This document shows, piece by piece, positions 36,120-48,014 of a stretch of DNA of 64,000 nt (position 1 is its first letter; the number at the start of each line of letters is the position of its first letter). This DNA comes from Lepraria neglecta (Eukaryota; Ascomycota; Lecanoromycetes; Lecanorales; Stereocaulaceae), in assembly GCA_033220425.1 (NCBI GenBank), contig CM065651.1, forward strand, positions 4,526,001-4,590,000, written 5' to 3'. The notes beneath the pieces are model-generated. The model did not search any database and had not been told where the DNA came from. It saw only the letters and a list, made by a program, of their open reading frames with translations. The position numbers and the translations under genes are program-made.

Positions 36120-37057
36120 TTTGGTGTGAGGTTGTGGTTAGGGTATAGTTGCGGTCATATGATGTTAGAGACACAAATCTATTCGTCCTGAGATGGATAG
36201 TCCGTCAGTCACTAGCTCACGTATGTATTCCTCAGTGGTATCAGTGGTCTCTTTTGGAGTTTCCGTAAAGATTGATGCAGCCTTGAAGATCACTTAGGTA
36301 CATATGGCAAATCATACCCTTGAGTTCTTGGATGACTGGCAGAGGTGGGCTGTCCATCTCAGAGGGATCACCGATTAGGGCCCGAAGATCGTCCTGAAGG
36401 CTTGTCGGTCCCCCACCCACGATGGCTCTGGAGTTACAATACCGAAAACCCTTTGAATGCTTGCTGTGATGAGATTTCGGAGGGGTTGCTGTCAAGTAGA
36501 AGAAGAAAAGAGGAAAGTCCATTGCGACGAGATATTTATAGATCCCGTACCGACTGTTCATTTTTGTAAAGTGATTTTTCTGTAGATACTGTGCTATGCG
36601 TCTGCGCTTCATTGGTGGGATTGATCGGACGAGAATACCTAGTGATACTTCATGACCCCGCACGCTTCCCTACCAAAGTAATGTAGCCGAGCCCACCTGC
36701 ATCTTGGAGGTGTTCGTGAGGCTTTTCGGCATTGATTCGACAACACTACGATCCGGGCTAGCGTACGCAGATTCTTGGTGCGGATTTGCTATGCAATACG
36801 GAGGGTTTGGCGGGATGAAAGTGTAGAGAGACATGTGGACCCAGCGCCGACGAAACGCCGCGACCGAATGACGAGATACGTCGAATACGTCGAGAACGAT
36901 ACACCGGAGGCAAGAGACACTAAGTGACAACTTTTGAGTGAGTCCAGACAATGTCTGGCTAGGCCAGTTGCAGAGAAGACAGCCAAGATAGCATCGCCAT
37001 GTTCCATAGCAGCAATGATGGAAAACCGCACATGCCAGCGGATACGCTGTATGGTGC
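36120..37057. other. Intergenic with unrecognised ORFs
   Basis: The longest open frame is 36241–36663 (minus, 140 codons). It has no signal peptide or recognised domain, and I cannot tell it from chance. No second precursor repeat was seen. Confidence 0.35.
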
Positions 37058-37954
37058 TTAATTATAGGTTACAGTCCATGTGCCATTTTTGTTATGGACG
37101 ACATCTGCCTTCTCTGATCTCTTCCCAGTGAAATCGACGAGTGCGGGACTGCCGATTGTAGACGCTTGCAGAGTGTCGCTGAATGACTGCGTACCCCAAG
37201 AAACATAAAATTTAGAGACTGGAGTTATGACGTTGGTGGTATTGGGATGCGCAGGGATGGTGCTGATTGAGGTGATGTCGCCGTTACTGTAGGGATCGCC
37301 AGCACTGAAGCCCACGAAGACCTTGTCTGGAGTCGGTGAAAAGTCAGCTTCAATTTGGTGACTTTCGAGGGTGGGAGGGGGACTTAGTTAGTCTGAAGGG
37401 AAGTGCTTCATGGACGCGTAAAGCTCACCGGGATTCTCGGACTCGAGTGAGCCGTCTATGGAGATCAAAAAGCTACCATCGATATTGCAAGTTTCCTGCG
37501 GCTCTCGAGAATGAAATTTGGGCTTCCCTTCGACAACTTCCAAGTGAACCACAGAGCCTGAAACGGTGTCACCATTTGCATTCTGGCAGACTTTGGCTAT
37601 TACATGGTCGGTCATGGCATCCTTGACGTTGGCATTCTTGGAGGCCGTTTCATCACCGTTGGTCATCGCGGTCTTCGCGGTCTTCGCATTGATACCCTCT
37701 GGTTGCGATTCATGGACTTCATTGGTTGTGGCCTGGTTCTTGGCATCCGGCTCAATGCCAGTGACGGCGCTGAACATTGTCTGTATCTGGAAGTTTGCAG
37801 TGCCAGTGCCGTCAGATACAGACTTGGCGTTGATATACGCATTCTGGAAGACGCGATTCCCAGGCGTGGAATTGGCCTTTGGTTCGTTCTTGAAGAGGAC
37901 GTATTCCCGAACAGTACCGGACTTGTTGTGCACCATGATAGTGTAGTTTGCCAT
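37058..37954 (-). CDS. Uncharacterised fungal protein, family member A (intact)
   Basis: Two exons, 37429–37954 and 37058–37326, with a 102 nt intron (GTGAGC…CTCCAG, branch GCTGAC) and an uninterrupted frame of 264 codons. It starts MANYTIMVHNKSGTVREYVL, has an Ala/Lys/Thr-rich middle (GINAKTAKTAMTNGDETASK), and ends with VFVGFSAGDPYSNGD, then FYVSWGTQSF, then TWTVTYN. No signal peptide or membrane segment. Gene C (40291–41091) is a clear paralogue with the same exon structure and intron phase. I know of no named family; a soluble beta-rich protein is likely. The start was chosen at the Met matching gene C. Its 5' region is shared with gene B. Confidence 0.8.
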
Positions 37955-38389
37955 TCTGATGGTGCTTACAAAACGTTGGTCGGACCTTTCTACAGAGCGG
38001 ATCCGAGGAGCTGCTGGGTGAATCAAGATGTTCGTGTTATGGAGGCAAAAGTTATCAAGAACTTGTTCATACCGAGCACATACTATCTCCAGTCCTTAAG
38101 TTGTTCTAAGCTGAAAGTCTGTCACGGAGTGCGGGGCAGCGGTTTCGGCGGGGAGATCTGCGGCGCCAGGGTACGGCTAGCCAGTAGCGCACCTCAGTCA
38201 CCGGATCTAGCCAATCATAAGACACCGGGAGTGTCGACTAATGTGCTGTGACTCGCTTGATCACAGATGGCTTAAACGCCAAGCGCACTGATAAAACAAA
38301 GAAAGACCAGAAAGACTGGTGAGATCCCAGATGCAGATTATTCTCTTCCTAGATGAGTCGATACTTCTGCTGAACTCTTCGGAAACAAA
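37955..38389. promoter_or_regulatory. Shared divergent promoter region of genes A and B
   Basis: 435 bp separate the divergent ATGs of A and B. No specific motif was identified. Possible co-regulation is inferred only from the head-to-head layout. Confidence 0.3.
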
Positions 38390-39185
38390 ATGTCAAACAG
38401 CAGCGTCCCCACTGATCAAGCTTCCAAAGGCAATGATCGAGTGCTCAGCATTAAAGAAGACGAAAACAGTTATAATGCGTTGAAGAAGAATCACTACCGC
38501 TTGCAACTCGCGAAAGGTGTCATGAAGGACGGCCAACGTACGTCCACAGTTACTTCCGTTCCACCATGCAAGTTGGAAGTGGCTCTTACCAGGAATATAG
38601 CTGTCTTCAACTTCGTCTGGTTATCCCAGGGTCTTGAAGCGCCCAATTTGACCTTCACGTGGAAGCCGATATATGGCCTTAATTGGTCTCTGGTCAGAAA
38701 GCTATTCACCTCGAGGTGGTCGTTTCCTAAGCGTGTTCCAGGATGATTATCCAAGCCCAGGCGACCCCATCGTTCTGGCCGGGCCATGGCAAGAGTGCAA
38801 TGCGGGCCAAGTACTAGATCTTGATAAGCAAGGAAATTGGGCTGGGTCGAAAGCCACGTCTGAGCCAGGTTTCATATGCGTCGGAACGAATAATTTTTCC
38901 TCGGGAACAGAAACAAATGGTGTTCACATTGTGATTGGAGCGCAGCATCGAGCAACAGGGGATTTCACACCTGTCTTCTACGATGAAGACGAGCTCGGCT
39001 TTGGGATGAGTGCTAGCTATCGACCGTTAGAGAAGGTCCAGTGGTGGTTTGAGCACGGGAATCGCGCTGGTACCGCTATCACGAAGAATCGCGGCCAAGT
39101 TGCAGCGGCGGACTTTGAGAAGGCGAGGTCGAAATCATCGACGTATGATTATGCTCATGGGAAGTGGACAATCACTGAATCATAG
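38390..39185 (+). pseudogene. Uncharacterised protein B, probable one-base frameshift
   Basis: The first part (38390 to about 38690) reads MSNSSVPTDQASKGNDRVLS … LTFTWKPIYGLNWSL. The matching continuation (SVFQDDYPSPGDPIVLAGPW, then NNFSSGTETNGVHIVIGAQH, then YDYAHGKWTITES) is in another frame. One extra base near 38690 accounts for the switch, and no good splice pair is seen there. The end (…YDYAHGKWTITES) resembles gene A's NGTWTVTYN, but the relation is weak. If an intron was missed, the gene could still be active. The function is unknown. Confidence 0.5.
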
Positions 39186-40290
39186 TCGATGCAAGATCCC
39201 GATTACCGAATGAGTGAGAGGGCAGATGCACTTCAAGACTGTATCGCCGAACAATTCCTAGTCTTGAAATTCTGCAATTGAGAGATCACATGCCCCGTAC
39301 TACTTTGGACAGAAACTGCTATCACATAATCGTCTGGTGTAGGAACGAATTGATGATGATGTCCCATATACAGAATTGCTTTAGTCCTCGTTGTCATTGA
39401 GTAACTCGTGTTTCCCACGGGTCCTGGCAAGCTCTTCGACGATCATACAATATACGTGTCTACTGTAATCAATTTCTCCGGATCTAATTCCACGAAGGCG
39501 AAGGCTTTTCATCAGCATGGTGGGAAGATCGATGTCACATACGAAGGATATGTTCGTACTTTGGTAGAAGTTTCTCAATCTTTAGTAGGATGTTTGCAAG
39601 ACCTCAAATGGATTACAGTAGTGTTTCCACAATTATTTGTGTCCTTTTTTGCTAATCATCTCATTACGCATGCTAATAGCTATGTGATGCCATCGAGTAT
39701 ATGGATGTTGCAATTGTACTAGCCCGAAAAGAGTCGTTCAATTCCATAACAATACGGTCTTATACAAGACAGATCAACGTGGGTTGCTATTGAAAGTATC
39801 CAGATGCTGTTACAAAGGGGACTGCAGTCTCGATCATCAAATGCTGGGCATTCAACGGCATTGGTTGGATACTCTGTCAAGGATGCTCGAATTAGGTGCA
39901 CGTGAGCCGCACGCCAGTCTCAAGGCCGCTTCATTCCTTAGCTCTGCTCAGATAGCCACAACCAAGAAACAAGCCTTGATCTCTCCGGATGATAGCAGCC
40001 TAACATCTCTGATTGGCCTCTTTCATGAGAGTCTGTGTATTCCATGCTGATCATGACACCAGAGGTGCTTCGAGCTTGCTCTTGTCACACTTCGGAAGCA
40101 GCAAGCGGTGGAAATACGCGAATTATACGACGTTTCCAAGCCTCGTTTTGAGCACCAAGAGGGTCGAGACCCGATGCAAAGTACATGAAGCCTTCGACCC
40201 CGCTCTGCTCCTCGACAAGACTCACACACGCGATTTTGTTCCTACCTAATTCAGATAACCATCTCTCGAAGAAACGCCAAAATTCTCGTC
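39186..40290. other. Intergenic, nothing recognised
   Basis: Short overlapping ORFs only. The minus-strand frames at 39233–39578 have no recognised domain. Confidence 0.4.
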
Positions 40291-41091
40291 ATGGGAGACT
40301 ACCACGTTGCCATTCAGAACAGATCTGGCGCCAGTCATGCCGACATGCTCTCTGCTACTCTGCCCCAAGTTTAGCTCTTCTTCCAGCTCCCAAGCCTTCG
40401 AGAATTTCTACCGCGCTGCCAGACCTGTCCCATCGCATCACGGCTCAGCCACGTTCAACCTTTTCAGGCAACTCTACGCTATTACCGGGACTGCTGCATC
40501 TCCATTGAGCGGCAGCGTCAACGCATCCAGTAGTTATTAAGAGCTAGTAAGCGTCTGCACTACTCAGGGTGGCCAGAAGAAATTAGGCAGCGCGGTACAG
40601 ATGACGGTAGGGGATGGAGGGTCTCATGTTAAGGTCGACACATTGGCACAGACTTGCACTACTGAAGGCGCTTTCTCTACTGAGACGGATAAGTCTTTTC
40701 ACGCTGACAGCCCTGGTTAGTTTTTCCACTTCTGCTTACACTTTCATGCTTCTTTCCGTCTTCTGTCTTGCATTTTCACAACACATTACTGCAATATAAA
40801 ATTAAAGCCTCTACAGACAATATCTTCATCGGGCTGGGCGCCGTGGATCCCAGTGATTCGACCAACGTTGTCCCTGTAGCCACCATCAAAGCCGAACCTG
40901 CTACCAGATACTCCATCATACCCGTTTCTCAATACTACGTAGCTTGGGGTACTTACACTCAAGGTCAGGTCATCAATATAGAAACCACTTCCAAGGCTCA
41001 ATTGATCGACTTCACTGGAGAGCATGCCTATAGTAACCGGACCAAAGTCGCTCATCAAAGCGACGGCTCTATGGTTGTTACATATAATTAG
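40291..41091 (+). pseudogene. Uncharacterised protein C, dead paralogue of A
   Basis: It starts MGDYHVAIQNRSGASHADML. After a frameshift near 40350 it continues SSSSSSQAFENFYRAARPV and YAITGTAASPLSGSVNASSS, then a TAA (about 40538–40540, CAA-to-TAA type), then QMTVGDGGSHVKVDTLAQTC. An intron (40716–40816, GTTAGT…CTACAG) is followed by an open second exon: NIFIGLGAVDPSDSTNVVPV, then QYYVAWGTYTQGQVI, ending MVVTYN. Alignment to gene A is clear (MANYTIMVHNKSG / MGDYHVAIQNRSG; FYVSWGTQSF / YYVAWGTYTQ), and the intron splits the same codon. The two lesions silence it. Confidence 0.75.
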
Positions 41092-42238
41092 AAGTCGACA
41101 TGGTTGCACTTATCGGGCGTTGAGACTGCCAACACAACCTTTAGGGCCCTAATCATGGACATTGTAGAGGCGCTGTGCATCCAGAGATGGGCTTTCAATG
41201 TGACTGCAATCACAATCTTGAAGAGCTGCACCGAACAGGGCCATAGGACTGCATTTCTCTATCCCGACTACATGTAGCTGCGCATATTTTGTTGGCCACT
41301 TAAAATGCTGTAGTGACCCCATCATCATACTCTTTCATCTATTCATGATTGTCATGTCTAAGGTATGCATCCCTTCCTCTTGCTGTTCCTTCAACGGGCA
41401 GCCACCGCCTAATTCAAATTTTTTCTCGTATTAGTAGACTCGAAGACCTGGTCGCGAGGGAAGCGATGTTCGATCTGCGTTTGTGCACATCAGCGACATT
41501 GTTGCTGCGGCTTCCATCCTTCTATCATCGCAGCTCCTGCCACTGTGCTTTGCTTGGCCACGGAGGCTCTGACAGATTGTGTTGTCCAGGTCTCTTGATG
41601 AAGCATAGTCTGCATATTCCTAACGACCGGCTTGATCTCCCCTGGAGACCATATTGTCCGGTGATGCGGTGGTCTTTTCGACTACTTCCTTTCGACTCAA
41701 ACGGCAGCATGCGTAGATTCGAGGGCCCGGGCGGGAGGCAGAGGAAGACCGAGCCAAATGCTGACGAATAAATTAATCGAATGAACGAATGGCCAGGGAC
41801 ATTCTCGGCTATAATGCTGTTATCGCCGAGATGTCTTGGAAGTGACATACTGCTACAATCTGATTGGTCGAAGCCTAAGGTTCCAACAAATTTCCGCACG
41901 TCATTGAACAGCTTCCCCTTGAATGATACCCAAGTTGCTAGTCAACATGCATCACGCATTCTCCATTTGCCCATCTCAGTCCCACCAGCGGTTCCCGAGA
42001 ACAAATTAATCTATACTCCCCCTCCACGCCCAGAATAAGTGCATGCTGGCTACATCAGCCCATTCAAGAGCTGTGCGCTTCAGAGGGTATGCGCACAATA
42101 GGCACCAGTCAACTTTTCATCTCACTGCCCTCTCCTCGCCGCTCTCCGTGCCTAACGTCGTCAACCCATTGGAGCTGGAAGCTTGCCGCAGTCACATCCT
42201 CGTCAAAGTTCACCCGTTCATATTCACTGCTGGCAACA
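41092..42238. other. Intergenic, nothing recognised
   Basis: ORFs at 41349–41771 (plus) and 41525–41899 (minus) overlap each other and have no recognised domain. The last part is the arsH promoter region; no specific site was identified. Confidence 0.4.
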
Positions 42239-43296
42239 ATGGCTATACAGAAGCCAGCAGAACCTGAAGATCAACTAGATGACAACTTGCGGTACAAGCC
42301 ATTTCTCTTATCTGAACAGACAAGGGCTACGGATTGGATATCTGAGTTGGAGCTCGATACTGTAGCCGAGATGGCACGACAAGATTTGCTTAGGACAGGC
42401 CAACCTTTGCGGGTGTTAGTCCTTTACGGCAGTCTGCGCAAAAGGTACGGAGCTACCTACCTACTACTGTAGTGCTACCATTCGGAGCAACTTCGTACCA
42501 CTTAAATCCATTGTGTTCTTCGAAATTGAGGGCCTGTACTCATGATCGAATGTGCAGGTCCTACTCGAAGCTCATGGCATTCGAGGCCTCACGAATCCTT
42601 CACTGTCTTAATTGTAACGTCCGCGTCTTCGATCCCAATGACCTTCCCATCAAAAACGATGCAGATGACTCCCATCACAAAGTCCAAGAATTAAGGGACC
42701 TTAGTCGTTGGAGTGATGGACATGTATGGTGCACACCAGAGCAGCATGGAAACCTAGTACGTCTCCAGCACCCTCTCAGGCCCCCCTCGCACCCACTAAA
42801 CACCCAGACCGGCGTCTTCAAAAACCAAATCGACTGGATTCCCCTCTCAAGCGGCAGCGTGCGCCCAACACAAGGTCGCAGTCTTTCCATCATCCAAGTC
42901 AACGGCGGCTCCCAGTCCTTCAATGCCGTGAACTCGCTCCGCATCCTCGGCCGCTGGATGCGCATGTTTTGTATTCCTAACCAGTCTAGCTTGCCGAAAG
43001 CGTATACGCAGTTTACGGATGAGGGTGATGAGACGAGTAGGCTTTTGCCTAGTGGTAATCGGGATAGGCTTGTTGATTGCATGGAGGAATTTGTCAAGTA
43101 TACGATTGTTATGAGGCCACAGCTTAAACTGTTTGGAGATCGGTTTAGTGAGAGGAAGGAGAGGAGGACGAAGCTCGAAAGCCAAGCAGAAGCGGAGGAA
43201 GGGGACAATGCAGTGACAGCCAGCCTCGACCATCGGGTACAGAGCGCTGGGGTGGCGGCGGACAACGTCAATGGAGTCAATGTGGCAGGGATTTGA
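42239..43296 (+). CDS. arsH: ArsH, NADPH-dependent FMN reductase / organoarsenical oxidase
   Basis: ArsH oxidises trivalent organoarsenicals to less toxic pentavalent forms, using FMN and NADPH. It is a soluble flavodoxin-like enzyme. Three exons, 42239–42444, 42558–42756 and 42808–43296, give 297 aa in frame, with introns GTACGG…GTGCAG and GTACGT…ACCCAG. The FMN-binding block is VLVLYGSLRKRSYSKL (split by intron 1). Then come RVFDPNDLPIKND, WSDGHVWCTPEQHGNL, the core FKNQIDWIPLSSGSVRPTQG and SFNAVNSLRILGRWM. An acidic/charged C-terminal tail of about 60 residues follows the core. No other ars gene is in the window, so it stands alone beside a transposon. Confidence 0.92.
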
Positions 43297-43622
43297 ATTT
43301 ACATGGACCTTAGTTGGATGATAGATTACTAGAGGGGGTTCAGGCCTCTCTGTGCATTGACTGCAGTAGATAATCAAGTATCGAACATCGAACACGTCGA
43401 GCAAATACTATCGGCCTGAAGGAACACCGGCAAAATTTCTTCAACAAAGGTTTCGCCAAAGAATTTTAAACGGTAAAAGCTATAGAGCAAGAGGTCTCGG
43501 ACTATTTCCATCGTACAAAGTTTTTTCTCAAAATGGATTGTTACAAAGTGATCAGCTTAATGAGAATTGATGTTCTACGCCAAGACTTGGCGACGACTTA
43601 ATGCGCTCCGCAAAATTTGACC

Positions 43623-43753
43623 TTAGTGTTCTCACTCCTGAAGCTATACACACCGGCACAAGTGGATATGTAAATAGATGCTTGGGCGGTCTAACGCCAG
43701 GGCTAGCAGGCCTAGAAAGGCTACAACAGGTGCCCCAGCGCTAGAAAACTCCC
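43623..43753. repeat. Split direct repeat, copy B2
   Basis: 131 bp, direct repeat of 44006–44136. Differences are nearly all CA/TG to TA, for example CACACCGGCACAAGTGG versus CATACCGGTATAAGTAG. Confidence 0.9.
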
Positions 43754-43825
43754 ATGCCTAGGCGGCATAGACCTGGAGTGTAGATAGGCTATATATAGGC
43801 TATATATAAGGTGCGGGTAGGCGGG

Positions 43826-44005
43826 AAAGAACTGCTATAGCTCTGAAAGAGATGAACTCGACTGAAGAGCCAACTGCTGGTAGGATACTTATACAAATAG
43901 TGCTCTCAGGAAGCACAGATCTCTCGCTATAGCCCATAGTTATAGCGTATAGCTGAAACCGCATCTAATCATAAGATACACTAACCCACAGTCCCACTGT
44001 AGCGA
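43826..44005. repeat. Split direct repeat, copy A2
   Basis: 180 bp, direct repeat of 48015–48194. Example differences: CATAGTTATAGCGTATAG here versus CATGGTCATGGCGCATGG there, all of RIP type. Confidence 0.9.
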
Positions 44006-44136
44006 TTAGTGTTCTCACTCCTAAAGCTATACATACCGGTATAAGTAGATATGTAAATAGATGCTTGGGCGGTCTAACACCAGGGCTAGCAGGCCTAGAA
44101 AGGCTATAACAGGTGCCCCAGCGCTAGAAAACTCCC
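44006..44136. repeat. Split direct repeat, copy B1
   Basis: Direct repeat of 43623–43753, more RIP-mutated. It abuts repeat A2 directly. Confidence 0.9.
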
Positions 44137-44139
44137 AAA

Positions 44140-44960
44140 CAACACCCAAATAACGCCTCCGTAGAGGGTTTCCGAGGAAGGCCTCGCAGGGTAGCTCCTG
44201 GCGAGTATCGCCAGTACTAGCGCTACTAGTACCGACGTAATACTATAAGTATTCGCTCGGGATAAGTGACTATATATAGACGATAGGAGTCCGACTTCTA
44301 TCGCCCTAGTAGCTGGATTTCTTTGTCACTAAGGCCTACCTCTTGTACAGAGGTAGCGGCCCCCCTGCAGAAGGAGTATCCTGAATAATAACCTTCTACC
44401 CCGAGTAATATAAGTGCTTAACGAAGGTAACTCGTAGCGATCTCCCTTATAAATACGGAGCCTCCTAGCTAGAAGAGGGGACTGTTTAGTACGGTCTTCC
44501 ACTTGAACAAATGGCGTAACGCCTTAACTATGTATACTCTATCGCCGGAAGCTACGATAGTAAGGGTAATACCCCGCCTGAAAGGGTCCGTTTTTGATAC
44601 TAGGAGGGTGAGCTCTAGATAGTTCTCGTATAGCCTCACTGAGCGACAAGTCAGGAACCACTGGCTGAATTCGTGATTATTACGATCTTTTACGGTATAG
44701 GTAAACTCCCCTATACAGAGGAATACGGCGAATACAAGGTAAAAGGCCGTATATAATATTGAACTAGTCTCGTTATACTGGTTAAAATAAGGGAGGATCT
44801 ATAGCAGTAGATCCTTAGTAATAGGACGTCTTTCTTTTGTCCCGGCCTCGCCCTATAGGCGTCGTATACCCGCTATTATACGTTCTAATTATAGGTTATA
44901 AAATACTACGAGGCCCCTATAGCCCATATCCACATGCGTTGATCTAACGCCTATCAAGTA
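44140..44960 (-). pseudogene. Tyrosine recombinase of the DIRS-like element
   Basis: The minus strand ends with GYSFCRGAATSVQEVGLSDK, then EIQLLGRQKSDSYRLYI. This is the C-terminal box of tyrosine recombinases, with the usual HS-R-R-G replaced by YSFCRG and the catalytic Tyr in SDSYRLYI. Upstream WFLTCRSVRLYENYLELTLL corresponds to the first Arg box. TAG stops occur in the frame. Confidence 0.75.
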
Positions 44961-45399
44961 GGCCTTAACTGTCTTTACCTTAACCCGTTTCGTACTAAGA
45001 TCTACTATCTAGCTAGCTAATAAGTTCACCGTCGCTGGGAAGGGAGGTATACTCCCCCTAAGTATATAATAGGTGATATATAACTGCGTTAGTATAGTAT
45101 ACGTTTTTCGGGTTTTTGTTACTAACCCCTACTATAGGAGTCAAGCGGCTTCTCGTAGTAGTACGGTCTAACTATACCACGATTATAGTAGGTCCCGCCC
45201 TGACTCGGCGGGGATATAGCTAGGTAACCTAGCTGAGGGTATCTATCAGCGATTTTTCGATATCGGAATCGCGAGAGGTCATCAGCCAGTTGGTTAGCTC
45301 CTATTGGGATCTATTTCGGAACCAAATGGATGTCATATCTAGCCGTGAGCATAGCTATATCCCTTAGTAGGGCCATAGCTGGTCCACGGATCGAGGATT

Positions 45400-46700
45400 T
45401 ATACAGCCTATAGATACAGGTATTATTGTCGCAATAAAGGGTTAATTTTGATCCCCGGAGTCGTTCTAACTATAGCTATATCGCGTAAAGAACAGCCTTT
45501 ATTTCTTTGAATTATATATCTTTATAATGATAGCGTATAGTAACCAGTATACTAAAGACGTCCTGGACCGAGTATAAATGGGCTGGGTGATTAAGAATGT
45601 AGCCCCCTATACCAAGCCTCCTAGAGGCGTTAGTCCATATATGCCACGATAGTCGACTAACAACGTGACGTAGTAGTTTAAGGCTATTCCAGTCCTTCAG
45701 GAAGGTATACTACCATAGTAGATCAGCCCTTATAGCTGCGGTGATATATAGGATAGCTATTGGCCTCCGAATTACGTTAAAAAGTCGCCTTAAGAAGGCC
45801 CTTCCTGGAACCACAATTTTAGTAGCAAATAATAGAAAACCGACTGCTGACTTAAGTTCCGAATATGGGATTATAGGCCTTTTAAGGAGGCCTTACACTA
45901 TATTTCTTGCCCTATCTAGCTTATCTAGAGGGAGTTATACCTATATAAGGATGCTATCGAATTTAATTCCTATAAAGTCGGCTTTTATACCTCTCGCATC
46001 CTTCGAATAGTTAACTAATAGGCCTAATTCGTTATATACTTGATCGAATTGATAGCTATATACGATAGCGTCAGCTTATAGTGCCAGAATGGCGAAGAAA
46101 TCGTCCAAGTAGTATAATACTATAGCCCATAGTAATACTGCGGTTATAATCCAGTTAACCGCCTTTACAAACAGGTTAAAGAGGAACAGTACTATATATA
46201 AACCAAAGGGTAGATAGTATTCTTTCCAGTAGAAACCATTATAGTAGAAACCTAGTAGCTACTAGTCTAAAGTAGCTACTAGAATATGACGAAAGGCGTC
46301 TTTCAGGTCTCGCTTAACGAATTAAGCCCCTGGACCTTATTACAGTAGCGCATCCACGGCGTTATCATATATTATATACTCTAAGGCACCCCAATCGTAA
46401 GGTATACTATCATTAACTGAGCTGCCGTATAGAAACGAGAGGTTATAAATACATCTCCAGCCCCTATCGTGCTTCGGGACCAAGCCTAGCGGCGAATAGA
46501 CGTACCGGGGCTCCGTCTAATAGTCTACTAGAGTTAACCAGTTATGCTAAAGCTGTTTTTGAAGGTCCGCAGTTAATATATCTAGTACTATACATACTAA
46601 TTAGTGGTTTTAACTGAGGTATTGGATGTCTATACCTCTATACCCGATTTTTGCCCCCTTCTAAAGAATAGCCGCTAGGGTCTTAGCGAAGGTTTGATCG
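45400..46700 (-). pseudogene. Reverse transcriptase–RNase H of the DIRS-like element
   Basis: The minus strand reads PRYVYSPLGLVPKHDRGWR, then YGSSVNDSIPYDWGALEYI, FVKRDLKDAFRHIL, EYYLPFGLYIVLFLFNLF, then the catalytic YYLDDFFAILALY at about 46.09–46.13 kb. RNase H follows as WTNASRRLGIGGYI, FKEIKAVLYAIQLQLE and LTLYCDNNTCIY. The first RNase H Asp is changed to Asn in WTNAS. TAG stops interrupt the frame. Confidence 0.75.
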
Positions 46701-46899
46701 GGGTAATTCTTTAACCATTTATACCAACTATCGACGCGCAACAGGCCCTGATAGGGTAGATCTAGATCGGATAGATCGACGAGTAAGTATAGAAAACCTT
46801 CTGCTACGCACAGTAGCAATATAGGTACCTGCGGGTACTCTAGGAGTTATTCCGACTTGGAAATTCGATTTGCTAGTAGTGTCAAGTTAGTATTATTCG

Positions 46900-47880
46900 A
46901 GGCCGAGTTAGCCCTTGAGCACATATTCGCTAGGTGATTCTACTAATATATAGAACAGATATAAAGATACCTGCAGCGGTCGCGTAGACAGTAGCCGCTA
47001 TTGAATAATCTATACGTAAATAGGCCTGAAGAGGAGGATTTTGAGGTACTACCACCTACGTATAACCTAGTATCGCCCTATACGGATATCCTTCGGACCA
47101 AGAGGTCTAAGCAGCGTCTATCGTCGATCGACCAGGCTACTAGATCATCCTGGCTACTCAGGATGCGTATAGTAACGAACGCGTGATAGTATACGCGGAT
47201 AGAGTCAAATTTATAGTATATATACAGCTCTATAAGGCGAAGGCGGTAGTCCGAAAGGGCTACCTGTAACTATATACTTACTATAGGGTACGTATAGTAA
47301 TAAACGGCCTGGCCATATACCTCGAAATACTACAGGAGGTATACTAACCTGTTAGTCTCCTAGATAGTATCGCTATCTATATGATTGGTATAGTTATAGG
47401 CCAGCTTTGTAAGGTATTCCGTTTTAAACGTTCTAAAGAAGATTTGCTTGAAATACTTAATATTAATAGTACGATAGCGCTTATAAAGACTAAGAAAGGG
47501 TTTCTTACCTTCGGTATGCCTGAAAGAGACTATTAGGCTATCCCCCTCCTCCGAGTCTATACTAGAAATAGATAAGTAGTAATAATAATAACGGCAACGG
47601 CGACTATATAACTTATAGACTCGATAGCGATCCTGGTGATCGCGCTGGTCCTTTAGCGCTGCCAGGCGGTATTCTAACTCGCGAATTTAATCACGGTAAC
47701 TAGGAGGAGGTATTTCGTCGATGAGGCTTAGGCTGATAGTTCCCGAAGAGGTAGTAGATACCTGTAATTCGGGGGGGGTGTAGTATCCCTCCGAGTGGCT
47801 GTTTTAGCTTATTTGCGGTTCTTGGAGGAGGTCTTAGGGGCCGTCTTAGAGGCTTTCTTAGAGGCTTTCTTAGAGGTAGC
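46900..47880 (-). pseudogene. Gag-like protein of the DIRS-like element
   Basis: Minus-strand frame upstream of RT, interrupted by stops. Its end reads LFNSGYCLRDRCRYLYIC, a Cys-rich zinc-finger-like motif as found at the end of Gag in fungal elements of this type. The rest is not conserved enough to say more. The ORFs at 45741–46010 and 47001–47186 (plus) are on the wrong strand. Confidence 0.55.
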
Positions 47881-48014
47881 TGATTTATATATAGCGACGG
47901 CTATAACTAGGTGATACTAAGGTGTTTATACTTAGAAAGAGGGGGGAAGAATATAAGTATAGATAGGATAAAAGGATAGATAGACTAATATATATATAGG
48001 CTTAATTGCTGTAA

